This document shows, piece after piece, positions 17,326-25,374 of a stretch of DNA of 64,000 bases. The stretch is taken from the NCBI RefSeq assembly GCF_016909575.1, contig NZ_JAFBGA010000005.1:419464-483463 (forward strand). Reading direction: 5' to 3'. The DNA is from Streptomyces sp. HB132 (GTDB taxonomy: Bacteria; Actinomycetota; Actinomycetes; Streptomycetales; Streptomycetaceae). Below the pieces are notes generated by a model. It saw nothing but the letters and a program-made list of their open reading frames with translations. It was not told where the DNA came from and made no database searches. How positions within the stretch are numbered: the stretch's first letter is position 1; each line of letters begins with the position of its first letter. The translations under genes and the position numbers were made by a program.

Positions 17326-17805
17326 GACCTTCTTTCTGGCGAGGCCATCGATATGGATGCGGATATACGGTGATTTGAGGCAATTACTTTGCCGTCCGTA
17401 TCCGGCGGGTGGCGCCGGGTCGCGGTGCCGCCCGTCCCACAGCGAGCCGTCGGCGGCCCCGCGCATCCGCCGGCCCGTTCCAAGCAGAAGTAGGGGTGGG
17501 TGGAGCGCACCCCGCGACGCACACGGCAGGAGCGGCCCATGCACCACGCGGCGGCGGAATCGACGCGCGGGGCCGGGCCGGGTCGCACGGTGCCGCCGTC
17601 GGCCCAGTGCTTCCGGCGCCTGGGGCGCGAAGCGTCCCGGCGCACGATCGGGCAGGTCACGACGGTGCCCGAGCATCATGTCCTGCCGCTCGGGAAGACG
17701 TTCACGCGTGGTCCCGGGGCGCCGTGCGCGCGACCGCCCACGGGTCGGAACAGCGATCTGGCATCCCACAGTGCGACACCGGGCCGAGCATGAGGAGGAA
17801 CGTTC
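17326..17805. other. 480-bp intergenic region between divergent genes
   Basis: The part nearest the DUF4383 start (17345-17395) is locally A+T-rich and probably carries its promoter. I see no clear -10/-35 pair. The remainder has only shadow frames in high-GC sequence. Confidence 0.45.
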
Positions 17806-19389
17806 GTGAACACGGACGGACAGAAGAATGCCGAGCGGCTGAACTGCCTGGTCACCGGTGCGTCCGGGTACATCGGTGGACGTCTCGTACCCGAGCTTCT
17901 GGAGGCCGGCCATTCGGTTCGTTGCCTGGCCCGGTCCCCCGGAAAACTTCGCGATCATCCATGGGCGCGGGAGGTGGAGACGGTCAGCGGGGATGTCACG
18001 GAGGCTGCGTCGGTCGCCTCCGGCATGCGCGGAATCGACGTGGCGTACTACCTGGTGCACGCCCTCGGGACCGGTTCCGGTTTCGAGGACACCGATCGCC
18101 GTGCGGCGAGGATCTTCGCCGAGCAGGCGCATGCCGCGGGCGTCCGGCGGATCGTGTACCTGGGTGGACTCACACCGAAAGGGGTACCGGAGCGAGAGCT
18201 CTCGCCGCATCTGCGGTCCCGTGCCGAGGTGGGCCGGATCTTCCTGGAGGGGCCCGTTCCGGCCACCGTGCTGCGGGCAGCCGTGGTCGTCGGCTCGGGA
18301 TCGGCCTCCTTCGAGATGCTGCGCTACCTCACTGAACGGCTTCCTGTCATGGTGACCCCGAGTTGGGTGAGCACCCGCACGCAACCCATCGGCGTCCGCG
18401 ACGTGCTGCACTACCTCGTCGGCTCGGCCACCATGCCGGCGGACGTCGACCGGGCCTTCGACATCGGTGGGCCGGACGTCCTCACCTACCAGCAGATGAT
18501 GCGCCGGTACGCCGAGGTGGCCGGGCTTCGGCGACGGCTCATCGTGCCGGTACCGGTTCTCACCCCGAGGCTGTCCAGCCATTGGGTCGGCCTCGTCACC
18601 CCGGTGCCCGCTTCCATCGCTCGACCGCTGACGGAGTCGCTGCGCCACGAGGTCGTCTGCGACGAACACGACATCGCCCGCTACGCCCCGGACCCCCCGG
18701 GCCGGCCACTGCCGTTCGACGAGGCCCTGGATCTCGCCCTGCGCCGAGTGCGTGAGGCCCAGGTGACCACGCGCTGGTCCTCCGCCGCTGTGCCCGGGGC
18801 GCCCAGCGACCCCATGCCCACCGACCCTGACTGGACCGGGGGCAGTCTTTACCGGGACGAACGGGAGATGGCGGTGGACGCGCCCCGCGAGTCGCTGTGG
18901 AAGGTGATCGAGGGGATCGGCGGCGACAACGGCTGGTACTCCTTCCCACTGGCCTGGGCGGTCCGGGGGTGGCTGGACCGCCTGGTGGGCGGTGTCGGGC
19001 TGCGTCGCGGACGCCGTGACGCCGAGCACCTGCGGGTGGGTGACTCACTGGACTTCTGGCGTGTCGAGGAGGTCGAACCGGGCCGCCTGCTGCGGCTGCG
19101 CGCCGAGATGCGGCTGCCGGGGCTCGCCTGGCTCGACATGTACGCCGAGACGTGCGACGGGGGCCGCACCCGTTACCGACAGCGCGCCGTCTTCCATCCT
19201 CGCGGCCTGCTGGGTCACGTCTACTGGTGGACCATCTCTCCCTTCCACGCGGTCATCTTCGGAGGGATGGCCCGCAACATCACCCAGGCCGCCACGAAGG
19301 GCATGAGCGCGCACAACGACGAGGCCCGCGCGGGGCGCGGGCGGCACGGCTCCCGCCGGGGCGGCGTACGCGGCGACGGGAGCGCGTAG
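17806..19389 (+). CDS. NAD(P)-binding SDR protein with C-terminal DUF2867 domain
   Basis: 527 aa from GTG 17806 with GAGGAACG upstream. Residues 1 to about 300 form an extended/atypical short-chain dehydrogenase with dinucleotide motif TGASGYIGG and membrane-proximal hydrophobic loops. Residues 340-510 resemble DUF2867 (SRPBCC-like), including DAEHLRVGDSLDFWRVEE and YWWTISPFHAVIFGGMARNI. Proteins of this fusion are widespread in actinobacteria and, as I recall, are often found near light-induced photolyase and carotenoid genes. TspO follows after 3 nt, so they are cotranscribed. Reaction unknown. Confidence 0.85.
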   Translation: MNTDGQKNAERLNCLVTGASGYIGGRLVPELLEAGHSVRCLARSPGKLRDHPWAREVETVSGDVTEAASVASGMRGIDVAYYLVHALGTGSGFEDTDRRAARIFAEQAHAAGVRRIVYLGGLTPKGVPERELSPHLRSRAEVGRIFLEGPVPATVLRAAVVVGSGSASFEMLRYLTERLPVMVTPSWVSTRTQPIGVRDVLHYLVGSATMPADVDRAFDIGGPDVLTYQQMMRRYAEVAGLRRRLIVPVPVLTPRLSSHWVGLVTPVPASIARPLTESLRHEVVCDEHDIARYAPDPPGRPLPFDEALDLALRRVREAQVTTRWSSAAVPGAPSDPMPTDPDWTGGSLYRDEREMAVDAPRESLWKVIEGIGGDNGWYSFPLAWAVRGWLDRLVGGVGLRRGRRDAEHLRVGDSLDFWRVEEVEPGRLLRLRAEMRLPGLAWLDMYAETCDGGRTRYRQRAVFHPRGLLGHVYWWTISPFHAVIFGGMARNITQAATKGMSAHNDEARAGRGRHGSRRGGVRGDGSA

Positions 19390-19392
19390 CCC

Positions 19393-19890
19393 ATGACGTC
19401 TCCTGGTGACACGGAACACCCGGCTCCCGGCAGGTGGCTGCTCCTGCTGCTGTTCCTGGCGATCTGCAGTGCGGTGGCGGTGGTCGGCGCCGTTGCCGCC
19501 GGCGACGCAGGCAGCACCTACACGTCCTTGCGGCTTCCCGGCTGGGCGCCGCCCGGATGGCTGTTCGGCCCCGTGTGGACGGTGCTGTACGCGACCATTG
19601 CCGTCGCGGGGTGGCTGATCGCGAGAACGCGCCGGCCCGGCAGCAGAACCGCCCTGCTGTGGTGGTCCGTGCAGCTCCTCCTCAACCTGGCCTGGACGCC
19701 CCTGTTCTTCGGCGCGGGACAGTACGGTCTCGCCCTGGTCGACATCCTTCTCCTCGTGACCGCCCTGATCGTCACGATGGTGAAGTTCGCTCGACTGCGC
19801 ACATGGGCCGCCGTACTGCTCGCGCCGTACCTGGTCTGGGTCGCCTACGCCTCGGTGCTGAACTGGTCCATCTGGTCGGCGAACACCTGA
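19393..19890 (+). CDS. TspO/MBR-family membrane protein
   Basis: 165 aa with five membrane helices. Family motifs are present: LRLPGWAPPGWLFGPVWTVLY, where the W-x-P-P-x-W-x-F pattern is characteristic; then LNLAWTPLFFG (N-x-x-W-x-P-L-F-F); then APYLVWVAYASVLN. TspO proteins bind porphyrins and tetrapyrroles and can act in stress- or light-dependent tetrapyrrole handling. It starts 3 nt after the SDR gene and is convergent with the glycosyltransferase. Placement near a B12-dependent photoreceptor regulator is suggestive, though no direct link is shown. Confidence 0.93.
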   Translation: MTSPGDTEHPAPGRWLLLLLFLAICSAVAVVGAVAAGDAGSTYTSLRLPGWAPPGWLFGPVWTVLYATIAVAGWLIARTRRPGSRTALLWWSVQLLLNLAWTPLFFGAGQYGLALVDILLLVTALIVTMVKFARLRTWAAVLLAPYLVWVAYASVLNWSIWSANT

Positions 19891-19956
19891 GGGCCGACGG
19901 CGAGGTACTGAGAGCGGCCGGGCGGAGCCGCCGCTGCCCTGGACGACGCCGACGGC

Positions 19957-22092
19957 TCACGACGCGACGGGGTCCCGGCCGGACGGTACGGCGCGGGACC
20001 GCCGTCCCCGGCGCCTGACGCCGTAGGCGTCGATGAGGGCATCCGCCGTCGCCGCGACCGAGTACCGGCTGGTCACCACGTTCCTGCCCACGGCCGCGAG
20101 CCGGCGGCGGTCCGCCGCGGGGAGTGTGATCATCCGCAGCAGTCCCCTGGAGAGCGCCTCCTCCGAGGAGGTGTCCAGGAGGACTCCTCCGACACCGTCA
20201 TGGAGGTACTGGAACACGCCGCCCTGGCGGGGGCCAGCCGTCGGCATGCCCGCTTCCATGGCCTCGAGCAGTGCGAGCCCGAATTCCTCCTCGGCACTCG
20301 GGCAGACGTACCACGCAACGGGCACTCCGTGGTTCGGGTCCACCAGGGCGTGCTGGAGACACCGCACCGCGCGGTTGGGCAGTGCGGGGAGAACGGCCAA
20401 CCGGGAGGCAGCCGTCGGACGGCCTGCCAGTGCCGCCCGGATGCGGCGCCGCATGTCCCGCTCGTACTCGTTCTCCACGGCCGGCGACCCACCGACGAGT
20501 ACCAGGGTCGAGCGCGTGCACAGACCGGACGCGATCCAGGCGCGTACGAGCATGTCCTGCTGCTTGTCCGCGTGCATGCGGCCCACACACAGGAACAGCG
20601 GCAGGTTCCGGTCCTCGGGCCCCAGGGAGTCCTCCCGGTCCGATCCGGCGAAGAGGCCGGAGACCAGGTCCTCTCCGCGGCGCTCCTCGTCCCTACCGGG
20701 CAGGTAGGGGGTGATCCCTTCCACGAGGGCGGCCGGCCCGGACCCGCCGTTCATCTCGGCGAGTTGGGGGAAGTGGAGCACCAGCTCATCGGCTGAGCAG
20801 CGCCCCGCGACACCGATCACGGTGTCGGCGCGTTCGACGAGACGGTCCCCGACGAAGATGCGGTGCAGGTCACCGCGCAGTTGCCCGAGCTCTCCCGGCC
20901 GGGGGCCCGTGTGGGGGGTGGCGAGCCGGCCGGCCACCCGGCGGTGCGGGTCGGGGACGGCGGTGAACACCACGCGCGATCCGAGGCGCTCGGCTGCCTC
21001 CGCGAGAGCGAGGCTGCCGTCGTCCGCGTGGCGCACGTGCACCACCTGCGGCCGACGGGGCAGGGCACCCAGCAGCCGTTCCGCCCACCAGGCGAGCGCG
21101 GGACGGTGAAGGTGCATCTGCGAGGAGTCCGGAAGGCCGGCGGCGTCCACCGGCAGACGGACGATCCAGTGACCGGGCGCCCGTTCGTACATCGTCCGCG
21201 CGTCGTCGTTCAGCGCGTCGCGTCCCGCCAGGACCACGGTGATCACCGAAGCGATTCCGTCAAGGCCGGCCATACGGTCCCCCAGGCCGGCGACGAGGAC
21301 TCCGAGTCCGCCGCTCACTCCCTGTCCGGGCGTGTCCAGGTCGCCGAGAAGCATCGCTTGAGCCACGACCGCACCTTCCCCCGCGGGTGAGGCGATGGGC
21401 GGGTACGAGGGTGCGAGCAGCAGTCTTTCGTAGGCGTCCGCCGCGCTGTCGGGACCGGGCAGCAACGCGGCTCCGTCAGGCAGGGCGTGCAGGTGACGCC
21501 ATGCCGCGTGCCGCCCGGCACGGCTTCCGCGGTCCGCCGCGAACTCGGCCGTCTCGATGGCGCTCAGGGGGCGCAGTGCCGAGGCCGTGGCCAGGTCGAG
21601 CGGCAACGCCATGGAGGGTCCGTCGAGGTCAGAGCGGGTCAGCAACTCCCGCAGTGCCGATTCGGCTCGTCGTGAGCCGTAGTGATGCACCGATCCGAGC
21701 CACATCTCCGCCACCGCGGCGCCGCCCCGGATGCCCGCGTTCCGGTGGGCGAGCAGGTCCTCGGGAGCGACCGGCAAGGCCAGTCGGCAGGCCCGGCGCA
21801 GAGTCGCCGTCAGGTGGTCGGATCTGCTCAGCCATGCGGCGCTCCCGGCAGGGCCGGGATCGGCGCCCGCTTCCGTCTCGTCGGGACGGCGCCCGGTATT
21901 CGGTGGGAGGGCCGCGGTCGAGTGCCCGTACTCCGCCTCCAGGAGGCGCTCCGCGTAGGCGGGCTCGCTCCCCTCCAGCCCCGTGTGCACCCCCTTCCAC
22001 CCGTGGCCCGCGTAGAAGGCCGCCCGCGCGTCCACCAGGGGACTGCGTGCCCTGGGGCTGGAGGGGGCGGGCAGTTCGGAATGGAAGGACAC
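19957..22092 (-). CDS. GT4-type glycosyltransferase with a long N-terminal domain
   Basis: 711 aa from GTG 22092 with AGGAGCC upstream. The C-terminal half (about residues 240-690) looks like a GT-B glycosyltransferase: QGVSGGLGVLVAGLGDRMAG in the acceptor domain, PLFLCVGRMHADKQQDMLVRAW in the donor domain, and the E-x7-E motif within EFGLALLEAMEAG. The N-terminal 230 residues are not recognised and are Ala/Arg-rich. The sugar and acceptor are unknown. It reads in the same direction as the litR-like gene, 286 bp downstream of it. Confidence 0.82.
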   Translation of the reverse strand: MSFHSELPAPSSPRARSPLVDARAAFYAGHGWKGVHTGLEGSEPAYAERLLEAEYGHSTAALPPNTGRRPDETEAGADPGPAGSAAWLSRSDHLTATLRRACRLALPVAPEDLLAHRNAGIRGGAAVAEMWLGSVHHYGSRRAESALRELLTRSDLDGPSMALPLDLATASALRPLSAIETAEFAADRGSRAGRHAAWRHLHALPDGAALLPGPDSAADAYERLLLAPSYPPIASPAGEGAVVAQAMLLGDLDTPGQGVSGGLGVLVAGLGDRMAGLDGIASVITVVLAGRDALNDDARTMYERAPGHWIVRLPVDAAGLPDSSQMHLHRPALAWWAERLLGALPRRPQVVHVRHADDGSLALAEAAERLGSRVVFTAVPDPHRRVAGRLATPHTGPRPGELGQLRGDLHRIFVGDRLVERADTVIGVAGRCSADELVLHFPQLAEMNGGSGPAALVEGITPYLPGRDEERRGEDLVSGLFAGSDREDSLGPEDRNLPLFLCVGRMHADKQQDMLVRAWIASGLCTRSTLVLVGGSPAVENEYERDMRRRIRAALAGRPTAASRLAVLPALPNRAVRCLQHALVDPNHGVPVAWYVCPSAEEEFGLALLEAMEAGMPTAGPRQGGVFQYLHDGVGGVLLDTSSEEALSRGLLRMITLPAADRRRLAAVGRNVVTSRYSVAATADALIDAYGVRRRGRRSRAVPSGRDPVAS

Positions 22093-22378
22093 GGACGGCT
22101 CCTGTCGAGGGGTTTGTCAGTGATTCGCCCTCTGCCGCTCGTTCGGATGCACCTCGGCAGACCGACGTAGCCGGTCTGCCCGCCGTGTCGTGGTGCCGGG
22201 CCTGGAGGCCGGCCCACTCCCGGCGGCCATGGACGAGCGTGTTCCGTCGGAGCGGCTCCGCCCCGGTGTCCGAGTCACCCGGATGGCGGATCCGCGGACG
22301 TCGGGCAGCCGTCGCCACCGGTGCGGCCCGATGCGCGGCGCGCCTCTTCCGTGCGCACCCGACAGGTGGCACCGACCG

Positions 22379-23374
22379 TCAGACCACGAGTGACTCCACA
22401 GCTCTGACGGCCTCGGCGAGCCCTGGCGGATGCCGGAGCCCCCGCGCGGTCTGCCCTGCCCAGCCGGGCCCGAGGGCGAAGACGACCGGTTTCCTGCGGG
22501 CACCGCGTACACCCCATTCGATCGCGGCGATGTGCTGGGCGAGCGGCAGACTCGCGGTGGTGCGGGACTGCGCCCACAGGCCGACCGCAACCGGCCCGGT
22601 CCTGCGGACCGCGGAGACGATCGACTCGACGGGCACGGCTGCCCCGAACATGCGGACGAGGAGCCCGCGTTCGGTGAGTACGGCGGTGAGTACCTCCAGC
22701 GGGAGCGTGTGGTTCTCGGCCGGTGCGCAGGCGAGGACCGTGGTGGCGCCGCGGAGGTCCCGGCCGACGGGCGGTGCGTGGCGTCGCAGAGCCCCGGAGA
22801 CATGCCAGGACAGGAAGTGTTCGACCTCGACGTACCTCTCCCCCGAGGTCTCCCATTTACGGCCGACGGCCTGCAGCGTCGGCACGATCAGCTCGGTCCA
22901 GGCGGTGACCAGGCCGTGTTCCTCGATCGCCGCGCTCAGCAGTTCGTCCAGGGCGGCGGCGTCGAGCCGAAGGGCCGCGCGGGCCATTCCCCGGCATTCC
23001 TGACGTGCGTCACGCATGCGCAGTCCGCTGCCGGTCCGGCTCCGTCCACCCGCCGCCGCTCGTGGCAGGGGGAGCTCTCCCGTCCGTGGCGGGGGTGTGC
23101 TGGGGCCGGAGTCGTCGAGCACCATCCTGGCGGCTTCGGCGGGCGGGAGCCCGGCCCCGGTCAGGACGCACATCCTCCGTAACCGTGCGAGATCCCCGGC
23201 GGCCCAGCGACGGTGCCGGCCGCCGGTACGTGTGGTGGGGCCGAGGCCGTAGCGGCGATCCCACGACCGGATCGTGGTGGGGGCGACCCCGAGGCGTCTC
23301 GCCACCTCACCGGTGGTCAGAGCGCCCTCACTTCGGGCGTCGTCGCCTTCTCCGCAGTGTTCGTCCGGTCCCAC
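22379..23374 (-). CDS. litR: MerR-type regulator with B12-binding domain (LitR/CarH family)
   Basis: 331 aa from GTG 23374. N-terminal MerR helix-turn-helix: LTTGEVARRLGVAPTTIRSW followed by the DRRYGLGPTTRTGGRHRRW wing. C-terminal half is a cobalamin-binding module with W...EVEH (about residues 185-200) and an AENHTLP loop whose His corresponds to the lower axial ligand of CarH. In this family adenosylcobalamin allows tetrameric repression in the dark, and light destroys the complex. The spacing is W-x10-EH here, where I recall W-x9-EH in CarH. A TATGAT box ends 6 nt before the GTG, so the mRNA is probably leaderless. Divergent from an ECF sigma gene, as for LitR/LitS of S. coelicolor. Confidence 0.85.
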   Translation of the reverse strand: MGPDEHCGEGDDARSEGALTTGEVARRLGVAPTTIRSWDRRYGLGPTTRTGGRHRRWAAGDLARLRRMCVLTGAGLPPAEAARMVLDDSGPSTPPPRTGELPLPRAAAGGRSRTGSGLRMRDARQECRGMARAALRLDAAALDELLSAAIEEHGLVTAWTELIVPTLQAVGRKWETSGERYVEVEHFLSWHVSGALRRHAPPVGRDLRGATTVLACAPAENHTLPLEVLTAVLTERGLLVRMFGAAVPVESIVSAVRRTGPVAVGLWAQSRTTASLPLAQHIAAIEWGVRGARRKPVVFALGPGWAGQTARGLRHPPGLAEAVRAVESLVV

Positions 23375-23380
23375 GTCCGC

Positions 23381-23414
23381 ATCATACGACGCATGAACGA
23401 CGCAAGTTGTACGC
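23381..23414. promoter_or_regulatory. LitR/CarH-like operator: three 11-bp direct repeats over the litR -10 box
   Basis: On the + strand, 23382-23392, 23393-23403 and 23404-23414 are contiguous 11-mers (TCATACGACGC, ATGAACGACGC, AAGTTGTACGC) sharing ACGC endings. CarH operators are known to be built from 11-bp direct repeats. The first repeat covers the complement of TATGAT (23381-23386), the litR -10 box. Bound LitR would block its own promoter and probably litS transcription. Confidence 0.65.
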
Positions 23415-23518
23415 GTCGCTCCTGCTCCCGAGACTGTGCAGTCCAGCCGGGTCCCCTCGCTGAGCACACCGGCCGGGGCCGGCGCGGCAGAGGCCCCTTG
23501 CTGCCGGGAGGAACGGTC

Positions 23519-24118
23519 ATGAGCACGTGCACACAAGCTGACACCCCCTCACCGTGGGCTGCGCCGCCTCCCTACGAGGACCGCCTCGTCCCCGGCCTGC
23601 GTCTGACGGAGGAATCGTTCGCGGCCATGTACCGACGCTGGGGCTCCTTCGTCCACACGATGGCGACCCGCTCCCTGGGTGACACGCACGAAGCGGAGGA
23701 CGTGACCCAGCAGGTCTTTCTCGGGGCCTGGCGCGGACGGGAGAGCTTCCGTCCGGACCGAGGCTCTTTCGGCGCGTGGCTCGTCGGCATCACACGCAGG
23801 AAGGTCGTCGATGCCCTGGCAGCCAGGAACAGACGCCTCAACTTGATCGACGCCGTGACGTGCGCCGTCGACCCGCGTGGGATCCAGCACGCATCGGATG
23901 ACGTGCTGGACCGCGTGTTCCTGGTCGCCGCCCTGTCCCGGTTGCCGCGTCACCAGCGTCAGGTCCTGTGCATGGCCTTCTACGAGGACCTGACGCAGGT
24001 TCGGATCGCCGAGTTCACCGGAATGCCCCTGGGCACCGTCAAGAGTCACGCCCGGCGGGGCCTGACCCAGTTGCGGGCGGAGATCGAGGAGGGTTACACG
24101 GACGAGGGCACGGCATAG
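23519..24118 (+). CDS. litS: ECF sigma factor, LitS-like
   Basis: 199 aa from ATG 23519 with GGGAGGAA 7-8 nt upstream. Sigma region 2 (FAAMYRRWGSFVHTMATRSL, then EAEDVTQQVFLGAWR) and region 4 (LPRHQRQVLCMAFYEDLTQV, then GMPLGTVKSHARRGLTQLR) are both complete. It is divergent from the LitR-like gene, the arrangement in which LitR controls LitS and LitS drives light-induced carotenoid genes in S. coelicolor. Here no crt genes or anti-sigma gene follow; the next genes converge on it. Its targets in this strain may be the nearby SDR/TspO genes or distant ones, which is a guess. Confidence 0.85.
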   Translation: MSTCTQADTPSPWAAPPPYEDRLVPGLRLTEESFAAMYRRWGSFVHTMATRSLGDTHEAEDVTQQVFLGAWRGRESFRPDRGSFGAWLVGITRRKVVDALAARNRRLNLIDAVTCAVDPRGIQHASDDVLDRVFLVAALSRLPRHQRQVLCMAFYEDLTQVRIAEFTGMPLGTVKSHARRGLTQLRAEIEEGYTDEGTA

Positions 24119-24168
24119 GCACACGACGGCCATGCCGGCGAGGGTCGCTTCCACGGCCGTCCCACACC

Positions 24169-24936
24169 TCACGACCCGTATCGGTGGAATCCCGTCGTGC
24201 GCCATTCCTCGCCGTCGGGCAGGACAGCGAGCGCTTCGTGGTCGTGGAGCGCCTCCACCCAGTCCCGTGCGCCCTCGCCCATGGCGAACGCGGCGGTGGC
24301 GTAGGTGTCGGTCAACGTCAGGCGCGGTCCGACGAGGGTGATCGAGGCGAACGCGGTGACCGGTTCGCCACTGTGCGGGTCGAAGATGTGGGCGCCGCGC
24401 TCGGCGGTGCCGGAGGTCGCGACCGCGAGGTCGTCGTGGGCGGTGACGACGGTGACCAGTTCGCCGGGGCGCAGGGGGTGGGCGATGCCGACGCGCCACG
24501 GGGTGCCGGGTACGGCACTCCCGCGGAGCTGGACGTCCCCGCCGCCGTTGACGCAGGTGTGGTGTGCGCCGGCCTCCTGGAGGAGCCGGGAAGCGGCTTC
24601 GGTGGCCCAGCCCTTCACAAGACCCGAGGGGTCCAGCGTCCCCTCGGGAGCGATGCTGAACCAGCCGTCGCTGACGCGCGTGGCGTGGGCGCACAGGAAG
24701 AGGACCTCGAGTACTTCCGGCGGGCAGTCCTCGCGTCTGACCTCACCACGGCCGAGGCGGCTGATGCAGCTGTCGGGACGGTAGGTGGAGAACACCTCGT
24801 CGACGTGGTGGAGGTGGCGCACGGCCTCTTCGAGGGCACGGTGGATGGCGGGGGTGGGAGTGTCGCGGATGTCGAAGGAGAAGACGCTGCCCATCACGTG
24901 CTCGACGTGGCGCAGTCCGGACGCGGTGTCAGACAT
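24169..24936 (-). CDS. apbE: FAD:protein FMN transferase (ApbE)
   Basis: 255 aa from ATG 24936. ApbE family features: HVEHVMGSVFSFDI near the start, VDEVFSTYRPDSCISRLGRGE, LDPSGLVKGWATEAASRLL (the DPSGLVKG FAD/Mg site), VNGGGDVQLRG, and HIFDPHSGEP, with a final TLTDTYATAAFAMG. The enzyme attaches FMN through a phosphoester bond to a Ser/Thr in an FMN-binding acceptor. Its start overlaps the stop of the FMN-binding gene by 8 nt, so it very probably flavinylates that protein. There is no signal peptide, unlike many lipoprotein ApbEs. Confidence 0.92.
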   Translation of the reverse strand: MSDTASGLRHVEHVMGSVFSFDIRDTPTPAIHRALEEAVRHLHHVDEVFSTYRPDSCISRLGRGEVRREDCPPEVLEVLFLCAHATRVSDGWFSIAPEGTLDPSGLVKGWATEAASRLLQEAGAHHTCVNGGGDVQLRGSAVPGTPWRVGIAHPLRPGELVTVVTAHDDLAVATSGTAERGAHIFDPHSGEPVTAFASITLVGPRLTLTDTYATAAFAMGEGARDWVEALHDHEALAVLPDGEEWRTTGFHRYGS

Positions 24937-25363
24937 GGGCCTGGTCCAGGGCGCTCTGGAGTGACTCGGCGTATCCCTGGCTCGTGTAGCTGGCGCCGGA
25001 GACCGCGTCGATGTGCGCGCTCTGGGCGTCGACGGCCTCCTGAGTGAGCCGTGGCAGGGCGCGGGAGGAGATCTGCTGGTCACGCCCGTTCTGGTCCGGC
25101 GCCTGCAGCACCTTGACCGAGGTGATCTTCCCCTTGGCTACGGTGACGGCGACCTGCACGGTCCCGTACCGGGTGTCGACGGGATCCCCGGTGTACGTGC
25201 CCGTGCCGGCGGATGTGCTGGTCGACGGTCCCGTGGAGGTGTGGGCGGACGCGGGTGGGTGGCCGATCGGCCCTGCAGGACCGGGGAGCTGGTGGGGTTT
25301 GAGAGCGAGCAGGGCGACGACCAGGGCGCTGAACCCGGTGCCGGCCAGGACGGCTCGGCGCAT
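24929..25363 (-). CDS. Membrane-anchored FMN-binding domain protein
   Basis: 144 aa from ATG 25363. An N-terminal hydrophobic segment (RRAVLAGTGFSALVVALLAL) is a signal or anchor, followed by a Ser/Thr/Gly linker and then an FMN-binding domain. The flavinylation motif is DAVSGASYTSQGY near residue 120, with the acceptor probably the second Ser/Thr of SGAS-x-T. The domain would lie outside the membrane and carry covalent FMN. It is the middle gene of ferric-reductase-like / FMN-binding / ApbE, with 11 nt to the upstream gene and an 8-nt overlap downstream. Confidence 0.9.
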   Translation of the reverse strand: MRRAVLAGTGFSALVVALLALKPHQLPGPAGPIGHPPASAHTSTGPSTSTSAGTGTYTGDPVDTRYGTVQVAVTVAKGKITSVKVLQAPDQNGRDQQISSRALPRLTQEAVDAQSAHIDAVSGASYTSQGYAESLQSALDQAHV

Positions 25364-25374
25364 GACGTTTCTCC

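Noticed and set aside
17326..19029. Upstream extension of the DUF4383 frame on the minus strand
   Set aside because: The extension is antisense to the SDR gene, and the family sequence begins at the ATG 17325 with a ribosome binding site.
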